Positions 37,796 to 45,935 of a stretch of DNA of 64,000 nucleotides are shown here, piece after piece. Origin of the DNA: Cellulophaga baltica (GTDB lineage: Bacteria; Bacteroidota; Bacteroidia; Flavobacteriales; Flavobacteriaceae); the NCBI RefSeq assembly GCF_900102165.1, contig NZ_FNBD01000002.1, positions 62,001 through 126,000 of the forward strand, written 5' to 3'. A program made the position numbers and the translations under genes. Each line of letters begins with the position of its first letter. Within the stretch, counting starts at the first letter, position 1. The notes beneath the pieces are model-generated. The model was not told the origin of the DNA. It saw nothing but the letters and a program-made list of their open reading frames with translations, and searched no databases.

Positions 37796-38638
37796 TTATC
37801 TTAATTCGGTTATTTTACACACATCCATATCGCCATAATCTAGGTTTTCACCTGCCATTCCCCAAATAAAAGTATAGTTTGAAGTTCCTGAACCACAATG
37901 TATAGACCATGGTGGAGAAATAACAGCTTGGTTATTATCCATCCAAATATGTCTTGTTTCTGTAGGCTGTCCCATAAAATGACTTACCGCTTGCCCTTCT
38001 GGAATCTCAAAATAGAAATACACTTCCATTCTACGATCATGAACATGTGCTGGCATGGTATTCCAAACACTCCCTGATTTTAAAGACGTCATTCCCATTT
38101 GCAATTGACATACGTCTACGACACTATTTACTATATACTTTCTAAGTGTTCTGGCATTAGCTGTTTCTGGAGACCCTAATTCTACTACCTCTACATCATT
38201 AATTCCAATTTTTTTATTTGGAAAAGCTTTATGAGCAGGAGTTGAGTTTAAGTAAAATTTAGCGGGACTTTTTTCTGACTTGCTAGAAAAATATACTTCC
38301 TTGTTACCTCGGCCTAAATAAAGTGCTTCTTTATGATCTAAATGAAATTCTTCTCCGTCTACAGTAACTGTTCCACTGTCTCCAATATTGATGATACCAA
38401 GTTCTCTTCTTTCTAGAAAGTACGAAGCTTTCAATGAATCAATACTTTCTAATAGTACTTTCTTTGCTGTTGGAACAACACCACCCGTAATAAACCGATC
38501 ATAATGAGAATAGACTAGTTTCAATCTATCTTCTTGTAATAAGTCTGATATTAAAAACTCTTCTCTAAGTTGTTCTGTATCGTATTTTTTTACAGCCTCA
38601 GGATGTGAAGCATAACGTGTTTCGTAAGTATTTGACAT
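37796..38638 (-). CDS. kduI: 5-dehydro-4-deoxy-D-glucuronate isomerase
   Basis: The 280-residue protein has the full-length KduI double-cupin fold, with ETRYASHPEAVKKYDT, DRFITGGVVPT, and the metal site HVHDRRMEVYFYFE plus IHCGSG. It isomerises 5-keto-4-deoxyuronate, the open-chain form of unsaturated uronate released by GH88, to 2,5-diketo-3-deoxygluconate. It follows the MFS gene by 30 bp and precedes kduD. Its presence with GH88 shows that unsaturated uronates are a real substrate of this locus. Confidence 0.96.
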   Translation of the reverse strand: MSNTYETRYASHPEAVKKYDTEQLREEFLISDLLQEDRLKLVYSHYDRFITGGVVPTAKKVLLESIDSLKASYFLERRELGIINIGDSGTVTVDGEEFHLDHKEALYLGRGNKEVYFSSKSEKSPAKFYLNSTPAHKAFPNKKIGINDVEVVELGSPETANARTLRKYIVNSVVDVCQLQMGMTSLKSGSVWNTMPAHVHDRRMEVYFYFEIPEGQAVSHFMGQPTETRHIWMDNNQAVISPPWSIHCGSGTSNYTFIWGMAGENLDYGDMDVCKITELR

Positions 38639-38668
38639 TTAAAATTGTATTTAATATTAATTATATAG

Positions 38669-39970
38669 TTATAGAATTTGTTTTAAATTTTCGTCTAGCG
38701 GAATCATTTTCGGCATCAATAAATGAACAATACCTAAAATAATGAGATAACTAGAACCTGCCACTAAAAAAGCCCAGAAATAAGCGGTATTATCGGCCTG
38801 GTCTAGAAACTTACCCAGTAGTTTATTACTAACAATACCTGCTACGGCACCAATCATTCCTCCTAGTCCAACAATAGATGCTGTGGCTTTTTTAGGAAAA
38901 ACGTCAGATACTAAGGTAAATATGTTTGCCGACCATGCTTGATGCCCTGCTGCTCCAATTCCTATTAAAAACACAGCTAACCATTTGTTCTCGGCAAAAG
39001 CCACATAGCAAACGGGTAAAATCATAATTGCACAAAGCAATAAAGTGGTTTTTCTAGCTTTATTTACAGACCATCCTTTCTTGATAAAATATCCCGATAA
39101 GTAGCCTCCCAGTATACTACCCCCATCTGCCAGAACATACATAATAAAGAATGGAACTCCTATGTCTTTTAGTTTTAATCCAAAAGTTTCTGCCAAAAAT
39201 TTTGCACCCCAAAAAAGGTAAAACCACCAAACAGCATCGGTAATTTTAGCGGCTGCAAAAGCCCAAGCTTCTCGTCTTTTTAGGATTTTGATCCACGGTA
39301 GTTTTTCTTTACTCACTTCTACGGCCGAATCACTAATAATATACTCAAGCTCTTCTTTGCTTACTTTAGGATGATCCTCTGGCTTCTTATAAAAACGCAA
39401 CCACAGAAAAACCCATACCGCACTTAAAGCACCTGTTATTAAAAATGGAATCTGCCAATTGGTACCATCTTCATGTACAATCCACCCTACAACAAATGGT
39501 GCTGCAATGGCTCCAATACTTGTTGCAGCATTAAATATTCCGGTAGCATAAGCACGCTCTTTTTTCGGAAACCATTCCGCGACTGTTTTTATTGCTGCAG
39601 GAAAATTACCTGCCTCTCCAAAACCTAAACCAAAACGAGCTAGACTAAAGCCTATGACGCTAAAACCTGGTCTAACCGCAGCATGAAGCATTCCAAAAAT
39701 ACTCCATATGGCAATGGCTAATGTGTAGCCTATTTTTGTTCCTAATTTATCTATAATACCTCCCATGGTTAACATACCAATAGCATAGGCAACTTGAAAA
39801 CTAATGATAATGTTTGCGTAATCTTCATTGGTCCAATCAAACATATTTTGAAGTGTTGGCGCCATAACACCAATAATGCTTCTATCAAAATAATTTATGG
39901 TCGTCGCAAATAATAGTAATGCTAAAATTCTAAAGCGATAGTTTCCAATTTTTTGTTTTATTTTATTCAT
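38669..39970 (-). CDS. MFS hexuronate transporter (ExuT-like, ACS family)
   Basis: The 433-residue protein has about 12 membrane helices and the anion:cation symporter signatures NYFDRSIIGVMAPTLQ, GIIDKLGTKIGYTLAIAIWS, ARFGLGFGEAGNFPAAIK and EWFPKKERAYATGIFNA. These match ExuT-type hexuronate:H+ symporters. As the first gene of the operon with kduI and kduD it probably imports unsaturated or 5-keto-4-deoxy uronates. The TRAP system in the neighbouring operon would then carry intact glucuronate (inference). Confidence 0.92.
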   Translation of the reverse strand: MNKIKQKIGNYRFRILALLLFATTINYFDRSIIGVMAPTLQNMFDWTNEDYANIIISFQVAYAIGMLTMGGIIDKLGTKIGYTLAIAIWSIFGMLHAAVRPGFSVIGFSLARFGLGFGEAGNFPAAIKTVAEWFPKKERAYATGIFNAATSIGAIAAPFVVGWIVHEDGTNWQIPFLITGALSAVWVFLWLRFYKKPEDHPKVSKEELEYIISDSAVEVSKEKLPWIKILKRREAWAFAAAKITDAVWWFYLFWGAKFLAETFGLKLKDIGVPFFIMYVLADGGSILGGYLSGYFIKKGWSVNKARKTTLLLCAIMILPVCYVAFAENKWLAVFLIGIGAAGHQAWSANIFTLVSDVFPKKATASIVGLGGMIGAVAGIVSNKLLGKFLDQADNTAYFWAFLVAGSSYLIILGIVHLLMPKMIPLDENLKQIL

Positions 39971-40473
39971 GTAGTCTTTAAATTATTCCTCTTTTAGCCT
40001 AGGTAAACTTTCCTATATTCTTCCATATGATGCTTATACTTTCTTGGTACTCCCAGAATGGCTATTCGTTTAATATTTTTATACAATAACGCTGCTCATT
40101 CTGATTAAATTTGAATGTAAAAACAGCATAAAATACTTATCAATTTGATTTTAAAAGACCTGTTGAGACTCTTGTTTTTATAGGATTAAATTATACTTTT
40201 TGCGTTCTAAAATCTTTGAAACAAGTATAAAACTTAATGAAAAGCGCGAGGATAAATTAATATTCAAAGCCTATAAACTATAATCCATTTTAGAACAATA
40301 GGTAGCCTACAATGCTTCTCACAGCATCTTTGGTTAAAGAATACGATACCAGCTATATAAAATGGAGTTTATAAAATGGAGTTTATAAAATTTAGATGAA
40401 GTTTAGTAGGTATTAAAACCTTTATTCCTTTTTTTATTATCCTAGAAGTTTTCTTTACAAAAGATCTTTTAAT
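39971..40473. promoter_or_regulatory. 503-bp intergenic region upstream of the MFS-kduI-kduD operon
   Basis: No open frame of note is present. It must hold the promoter of the MFS operon. TTTAGCCTAGGTAAA (39993-40007), an imperfect palindrome 23 bp before the MFS start, could be an operator. A short tandem repeat is at 40356-40390 and a 12-bp palindrome AAAAGATCTTTT at 40459-40470. I find no convincing terminator for the upstream gene. Confidence 0.45.
40356..40390. repeat. 14-bp tandem repeat, about 2.5 copies
   Basis: The unit TATAAAATGGAGTT starts at 40356 and 40370, and a partial third copy (TATAAAAT) begins at 40384. It lies in the intergenic region, outside genes. Possible replication slippage product; no function evident. 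Confidence 0.75.
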
Positions 40474-41223
40474 TTAATTGACAGGTGATAATCTATATAC
40501 TTTAAACTCATCAACCGTCATATGATTATCTACTGTTCTGAGTCCAAAATAACCCGAAGTGTAAGGCTGTGAATCTTGAAAATCTGCAATAAGCAAATCA
40601 TCTTTATAATATTGAATGATGCCCTCATGGGCTATTATTTTAATTTTATACGTAGTATTAGCTTTAAGAAGAAACTTTGATGCCGTTAAATCATGTTCTG
40701 GCAATAAGGGTCTTTCTCCATTACCTAAGTAACGTCTAAATCTGGTCTTGGTATTGTTATGTCCGCCAACACCCATATAGTATAATTGTAACGAATCATA
40801 GTTTGAAAACTTTCCACCGCGACGTGCTGAATTTTCAAATAAATTAGTTGGATTTTCAAGATCTGTAGCCATCCAAAAGCAATTTAAATCTGATACACGG
40901 TCATGTAATTCTCCGTTATTAATGACCGTCGCATCATAGGTTATCATGATTGAGCCTTCAAGCTTTTGAGTATACCAAATAGTACATCCAGCAGTATCAT
41001 ATATTTCGAGCTTTTTGTTGACAATTTGCACTGTTCCCCCCGGCATCTGTTCTACCTTCCAATTATTTAAATTTTCATCAAAAGATTCCGTATATAGCAA
41101 GGTTGCATCCACAGTTTGAGTATCATTCAATTTGATCTTAGAATTACATGCACTCAAAACAAATAGTGAAAAGAGTAACACACTATACCCTGCAAAATGA
41201 CCTATCGATCTTTCAAAATTCAT
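40474..41223 (-). CDS. DUF6250-like concanavalin-fold lipoprotein
   Basis: The 249-residue lipoprotein (signal ending LFVLSAC) is a single beta-sandwich domain. It has YTESFDENLNNWKVEQMPGG, ITYDATVINNGELHDRVSDL, NCFWMATD, and a C-terminal YTSGYFGLRTVDNHMTVDEF block. This pattern fits DUF6250 proteins, which occur with uronate-active enzymes in Bacteroidota. It may bind or cleave glycans; no catalytic residues can be named, though conserved His, Arg and Asp in HDRVSDLN are candidates. It is the last gene of the GH88 operon, 65 bp downstream of the SGNH esterase. Confidence 0.65.
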   Translation of the reverse strand: MNFERSIGHFAGYSVLLFSLFVLSACNSKIKLNDTQTVDATLLYTESFDENLNNWKVEQMPGGTVQIVNKKLEIYDTAGCTIWYTQKLEGSIMITYDATVINNGELHDRVSDLNCFWMATDLENPTNLFENSARRGGKFSNYDSLQLYYMGVGGHNNTKTRFRRYLGNGERPLLPEHDLTASKFLLKANTTYKIKIIAHEGIIQYYKDDLLIADFQDSQPYTSGYFGLRTVDNHMTVDEFKVYRLSPVN

Positions 41224-41263
41224 ATACTTTTATCTTAAATGATATTCATATTTAGTTTAAAAA

Positions 41264-41283
41264 ATAAGCTTGCTTTAGCTTAT
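41264..41283 (-). terminator. Weak terminator-like hairpin after the SGNH esterase gene
   Basis: On the minus strand, ATAAGC and GCTTAT pair over an 8-nt loop and are followed by a T run (TTTTTT). The stem is only 6 bp. It would partly separate the downstream DUF6250-like gene from the rest of the operon. Confidence 0.4.
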
Positions 41284-41288
41284 AAGCT

Positions 41289-42884
41289 TTAGTCTTCTGT
41301 ACTAAAAGCTGCTGCTGGCAAACCTCCCGTATTGTAAAGGTTTGCCCCTTCAGGATTTCCTGACCATGCATAACGCACTTCTAGCGGTTCTAAAACAGCA
41401 GCATTCCAAACGGCTACTTTATTTTTGGAGATTATAGTGGCATTTGCTTGATACCAGATACCATCACTACTTAAAACCTCAAACCATTCTAATGGTTCAT
41501 CTACTGAAATTGTACCATCGAGCAGGTTTTTATATCCTACCATTAAACCTGACTTCGCATGATCAAAAGAGATGATAATTTTATCCTTTTTAACCTTCTT
41601 ACTTTTATACAATGGTCCGCTATATACGGGCACTTTCACGTTGTAATCTTTTTCTAATGCCCAAAGCGCTAATCTTTTACCGGCATCCATTTTGTTGTGA
41701 GGATGAATATCGCGCGGTTCTCCTATATCATATAATACGGCAAGGCCTGTATTTGGTAATTTTGTAGTTCTCCTCAAATGATCATTAACCGTTGCCCAAC
41801 CTTTGTCTGCAGTATCATTTCCTCTAGTACACGCTGCTAGTTGTGCCATATAAAAAGAAAAATCTCCTTGCCCCCAATCTGCTCTCCAGCTCCGAATCAT
41901 GTTGGTTAAGAATGCTTCATATTCATTGGGCATATATACCGCGTTGCTTTCTCCTTGATACCAAATAGCGCCTTTTATTTTATAAGGAATAATTGTGTTG
42001 AGCATCGCATTATATAATGTTCCAGGTGCTTGCCGATCTTCTTTAGGATGCGTCATAGGTTTAGGTTGTTTTCCCTTTTCACCTTTGCTTTTCCAGTGTT
42101 CCATCTGCTCGTTGTACTCTGTATCTTGATAATCTTCTGCATCCATTTTATAAATTAATGCCTTCTCTTCTTTTCTATTGGCTAAAAAATAATCTCTCAG
42201 ATTTTCATCCTCAAGATAAGATGCTTCTGAAATCCATGGTTGTACACGTGTTCCTCCCCAAGAACATTCTACTAAGCCTATGGGTACGTCTAATTGTTTC
42301 CTTAGTTCCTTAGCAAAAAAATAACCTGTAGCCGTTATCTTCCCTATTTCATCTGTTGCTGCCTTTCGCCAATTGCCTTCAAAATTAACTTCTTTATCAA
42401 ATAAGGATGTTGCCTGTGGCACTTCAATGTGTCTTAAGTAAGGGTCATTTACAGTAGCTGCTTCATTTCTAATATATGCTACCAAAGGTTGATGTTTTGG
42501 ATCTTTAGAATCATTCAAGAATTTTGAAATTGAAAAATCCATATTTGATTGCCCTGTACAAAGCCAAACTTCTCCTGATAACACATCATGAATAACAATC
42601 GTATTTTTTCCTGAAATAGTGATGGTAAAAGGGCCTCCGGCGCTAGGTGTTTCTAGATCTACGCGCCATTTACCTTCAGGGCTAGTTAGTACAGAAGCCG
42701 TTTTTCCCCAACTCCCAGAAACAGTTATTGCTTCTTTTGGATCTGCCCAACCCCATACTGGCACTTTTGTATCGCGCTGTAGTACCATATGATCAGAAAA
42801 AATGGCATTTACGGTTACCTCCGCTCGAAGCGCTTGTGGTAAAAGAAAAATAACAAAAAGTACTAAAGTGAAATTCTTTATCAT
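41289..42884 (-). CDS. Sialate O-acetylesterase-like SGNH carbohydrate esterase
   Basis: The 531-residue secreted protein has a signal peptide (FLLPQALRAE) and an N-terminal beta domain (SDHMVLQRDTKVPVWGWADP). The SGNH esterase fold follows: nucleophile Ser in CTGQSNMDFSI, AIWYQGESNAVY, and the Asp/His pair in GEPRDIHPHNKMDAGKRLA. The family removes O-acetyl groups from sugars. In this operon the likely target is an acetylated uronate- or xylose-containing glycan. It follows the beta-propeller gene by 27 bp. Length and layout fit the family; substrate unknown. Confidence 0.9.
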   Translation of the reverse strand: MIKNFTLVLFVIFLLPQALRAEVTVNAIFSDHMVLQRDTKVPVWGWADPKEAITVSGSWGKTASVLTSPEGKWRVDLETPSAGGPFTITISGKNTIVIHDVLSGEVWLCTGQSNMDFSISKFLNDSKDPKHQPLVAYIRNEAATVNDPYLRHIEVPQATSLFDKEVNFEGNWRKAATDEIGKITATGYFFAKELRKQLDVPIGLVECSWGGTRVQPWISEASYLEDENLRDYFLANRKEEKALIYKMDAEDYQDTEYNEQMEHWKSKGEKGKQPKPMTHPKEDRQAPGTLYNAMLNTIIPYKIKGAIWYQGESNAVYMPNEYEAFLTNMIRSWRADWGQGDFSFYMAQLAACTRGNDTADKGWATVNDHLRRTTKLPNTGLAVLYDIGEPRDIHPHNKMDAGKRLALWALEKDYNVKVPVYSGPLYKSKKVKKDKIIISFDHAKSGLMVGYKNLLDGTISVDEPLEWFEVLSSDGIWYQANATIISKNKVAVWNAAVLEPLEVRYAWSGNPEGANLYNTGGLPAAAFSTED

Positions 42885-42911
42885 CGTGTAATTTTTAAAT
42901 AGATTGAATGA

Positions 42912-44006
42912 TTATTTTTGAGATAAAGGAATCACCATATTCCACGTATTTGATCCTTTACTAAAGCCTCCAGGTCCATCCATGGTCGCAAAGAAAATAT
43001 GAGTGGGCACATTGTCTTCAACCAAAACAAACGGCCGTTCTAATTGTCCTTGTTTTATAATTTTGCCGGTGTCCCATTTCACCAATTTAGTATATGCTTT
43101 TGGGTTTGGATCTACCTCCCACTGAATACCATCTTCAGAATGTGCCAATAATCCATCTCCTGCGACCCCTGTAATTTTTCTGCGTTGGTCTTTGGCTACC
43201 ATGTGTATCCCGTTAACATCTTTCCAAATATGAGGATCTTCAATCTCCCCTAAATGTTCCGTAGAAAAAAGAGGTTGATCACCTACTACCGTATATGGCC
43301 CTTCAAAAGAGGGTGCTGTAGCAACACCTATACTCATATCTGAATTAGAAATACCGTCCTCTTTATAATTTCGACCTTTAAAAAGTAATACTACAGCCCC
43401 ATCATCTTTTAGTAAGGGTGACGGATTAGAGGTTAAAAAACTATAAAATGAATCCGGTTTTACATCTAATATTGGGGCATCATACCTTTCCCAAGGCCCG
43501 TTAGGATTTTTAGAAATCGCAATTCCTATACGCTTTCCCCATCGTGCCGAAATACACCATTTACTAGCAAGTGTAAATTGGGCTATATTATTTTTTGAAA
43601 CATCCTCAAAAGGATGTGTGGATCCCATATAATATAAAATATAGGTGTCTTTATATTTCACAATTTTAGGGTTGTGACAAGATCTGCCATCCCAATACTG
43701 AGCTCCTCGCGCTCCTAAAGCCACATCTTTAAATGTATAGGGTCCTTCTGGGGTATTGGAAGTGGCATGGACAATTTCTGAATTAGTCATCCAGCCGGGA
43801 TGAAAGGGTAGAAATTTTGGCCATCTAGAAGCGTACATGTGATACACACCATCATCTCCTTTGATTACAGAGCTCCCCCAAACCCAATATTCATCCATCT
43901 TTAAGCCGCCATTCACTGGTGCTTCTAATAAATTACTAGACACCTTATTCTGTGCACACATCACTGTAGAAACAAAACAAAATAAGCAGCATAAGGTTTT
44001 TAACAT
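42912..44006 (-). CDS. Five-bladed beta-propeller glycoside hydrolase (GH43/GH117/GH32-like)
   Basis: The 364-residue secreted protein (signal ending VMCAQ) repeats propeller blades with acidic motifs: VWGSSVIKGDDGVYHMYASR, GRSCHNPKIVKYKDTYILYY, LTSNPSPLLKDDGAVVLLF and GEIEDPHIWKDVNGIHMVA. The His and Asp/Glu placement resembles the five-bladed families GH43, GH117 and GH32. I cannot assign one family by eye. It lies between GH88 and the SGNH esterase and probably removes a side-chain or terminal sugar. The last residues (NTWNMVIPLSQK) are common in putative family proteins of marine Bacteroidota. Confidence 0.75.
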   Translation of the reverse strand: MLKTLCCLFCFVSTVMCAQNKVSSNLLEAPVNGGLKMDEYWVWGSSVIKGDDGVYHMYASRWPKFLPFHPGWMTNSEIVHATSNTPEGPYTFKDVALGARGAQYWDGRSCHNPKIVKYKDTYILYYMGSTHPFEDVSKNNIAQFTLASKWCISARWGKRIGIAISKNPNGPWERYDAPILDVKPDSFYSFLTSNPSPLLKDDGAVVLLFKGRNYKEDGISNSDMSIGVATAPSFEGPYTVVGDQPLFSTEHLGEIEDPHIWKDVNGIHMVAKDQRRKITGVAGDGLLAHSEDGIQWEVDPNPKAYTKLVKWDTGKIIKQGQLERPFVLVEDNVPTHIFFATMDGPGGFSKGSNTWNMVIPLSQK

Positions 44007-44027
44007 CCGTTGGGTTTTAAAAATTTA

Positions 44028-45239
44028 TTAGTTTTTGGCTACTACCTTGGCCGCGGTTGCTTCTTCTAATTTTTTTAAGCGCATCAAAGCTTCCATATAG
44101 TAATAATCAGCATAAATGATAGGCATATCAATTTCTGAATTGTTGGGTAAATGACCTGTAGAATGCAATAAAAGTGCTTGGTTCTTGTCACCACTATAAT
44201 AGGCATCTGATGATAAAATTTCTACAAACTTGGTTGCAGCAGTATTAAATTTATTTTTCAATGTAACATCCTCTACTAAATTTGCTATTTCAAACATACC
44301 ACAAGCGGCAATAGCTGCAGCAGAAGCATCTTTAGGTGCATTTGGAATTTTTGGATCATCAAAATCCCAAAAAGGAATTCCGTCTTCTGGTAAACGCTCT
44401 AAGAAATGGTCTGCTAATTTTATAGAAGTTTCTAAAAAATCTTTTCTCCCTGTTTCTCTATACGCCATTGCAAAACCGTAAATGCCCCATGTTTGTCCTC
44501 TTGCCCACATAGATTCATCTGCATAACCTTGGTGCGTATATCCTTTTAAAAATTTGCCTGTTTCCTCATTGAAAGATCCTAAATGGTATAGGGAGTTGTC
44601 TTCCCTAACAAGATTATTCATGGTTACTTCTGCATGACTAGTAGCGATATCATATAAACGTTGGTCTCCACCGTTTTTTGCTGCCCAAAAAAGTAATTCC
44701 AGGTTCATCATATTATCAATAATCGTATTATGAGCATACTCTTCCCGTTTTTCTGGCCAAGAAAGTATTGACCCTACCTTATCGTTATATAAGGTTGCTA
44801 ACGTATCTGCTGCGGACAGCAACACTTCCTTATACTCCGGATTTCCAGTAATTCTATACCCATTACCAAAACTACAATACACCATAAAACCAATATCATG
44901 ATTCCGAGCAGAATTGTACGCAATGGTTTTTATAGGAGCCATAAAAGCTGCTGCTTCCTTTTTTAAAGATGCATCATTAGAAGCTTCATACGCATACCAA
45001 AGAACTCCTGGCCAGAAACCACTACACCAATCATTTACTCCTACAGATTCCCAAGTAGTTTGGTTTTCAGGAATGTTTCTTAAAAAGCTATCCTTAACTG
45101 ATAAGCCTTTAAGTGTTTCTTTTGTTTTTATTACGCTTTCATCTAGCATCTCTTGAGCGCTAAATACGGGAGCTTCTTTTTTTGTAGGACTACACGAAAC
45201 AATCAATACAATAGTAAGCATTAGAAAAAATTTACTCAT
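44028..45239 (-). CDS. GH88 unsaturated glucuronyl hydrolase
   Basis: The 403-residue lipoprotein (signal ending IVLIVSC) has the GH88 (alpha/alpha)6 barrel. Motifs are DWCSGFWPGVLWYAYE, the first catalytic Asp in ARNHDIGFMVY (~115), the second in TIIDNMMNLELLFWA (~175), and ESMWARGQTWGIYG. GH88 hydrates the double bond of the non-reducing 4,5-unsaturated uronate that polysaccharide lyases leave, releasing 5-keto-4-deoxyuronate for KduI. It is the first gene of the minus operon, divergent from SusCD 2, with 696 bp between them. No lyase lies nearby in the window, so the source of unsaturated ends must be elsewhere or unrecognised. Confidence 0.93.
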   Translation of the reverse strand: MSKFFLMLTIVLIVSCSPTKKEAPVFSAQEMLDESVIKTKETLKGLSVKDSFLRNIPENQTTWESVGVNDWCSGFWPGVLWYAYEASNDASLKKEAAAFMAPIKTIAYNSARNHDIGFMVYCSFGNGYRITGNPEYKEVLLSAADTLATLYNDKVGSILSWPEKREEYAHNTIIDNMMNLELLFWAAKNGGDQRLYDIATSHAEVTMNNLVREDNSLYHLGSFNEETGKFLKGYTHQGYADESMWARGQTWGIYGFAMAYRETGRKDFLETSIKLADHFLERLPEDGIPFWDFDDPKIPNAPKDASAAAIAACGMFEIANLVEDVTLKNKFNTAATKFVEILSSDAYYSGDKNQALLLHSTGHLPNNSEIDMPIIYADYYYMEALMRLKKLEEATAAKVVAKN

Positions 45240-45935
45240 AATTTAAGGATCTATGGTTATATCTAAAAAGTGTTTATTGAGCTTATTTTTCATAAAAATT
45301 TAAAGTAAAATTTACAGCATAAACTCTATCACAATTTTAGAAAGAATAAGCCTCCTAAGGCATAAATTATCATTCAATCATGATAAAATAACATCCTTTT
45401 GCTAGCGTATTTATACGAATTATACTACAAATAAGATTTAAGAGTAAGCCTATCCTGTATAGCGTAGAAATAGAGCATTTTTTTTAGAAAGTATACTTAA
45501 GCAGAAATTAAACCCTTAGGAATTAAGTTAGGAAGACCTACTGGTCTATGTGAAAACCTCCTTTTTCCCAACCAAGAAGTGTTAGATCTCAACGCGCTTA
45601 TTTACAGTGATTTACAAATTAGGGATTGCTAGATTTATCGAAAAACTTTCAAATTACTTATTTTTCATCTCACATATTATGCTCTTTTTATGCAATTAGA
45701 CCATAGTTTTTCGGCAGCAAACTCCTAATGTATACATTTACAAATCATTAATTTTTTTATCTAATTATTATATAATACCGCATAAAAAAGCCCTGTATAT
45801 TACTAAATAACTTAAAAAGAGCTATAATTTATAATGATTGAATATTATTTTATCATGGTCATTGATCTTAATAATTAACATTGCCTTAACAAACGTACTC
45901 ACTTAATTATATGAAACTATTAAAAATTAATTTTT
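45240..45935. promoter_or_regulatory. 696-bp divergent intergenic region between GH88 and susC 2
   Basis: This AT-rich region has no gene that I can support. It must contain the promoters of the GH88 operon (minus) and susC 2 (plus). A TGGTCTA element at 45542-45548 is repeated in inverse orientation at 45697-45703. TTAACAAAC at 45886-45894 matches the element upstream of other PUL genes here. Unusually long for this window; a small RNA is possible, but I see no clear structure. Confidence 0.5.

Noticed and set aside
40459-40470. Perfect 12-bp palindrome AAAAGATCTTTT downstream of the DUF6250-like gene
   Set aside because: Short and AT-rich, with no U tract or second copy; not convincing as a terminator or operator.
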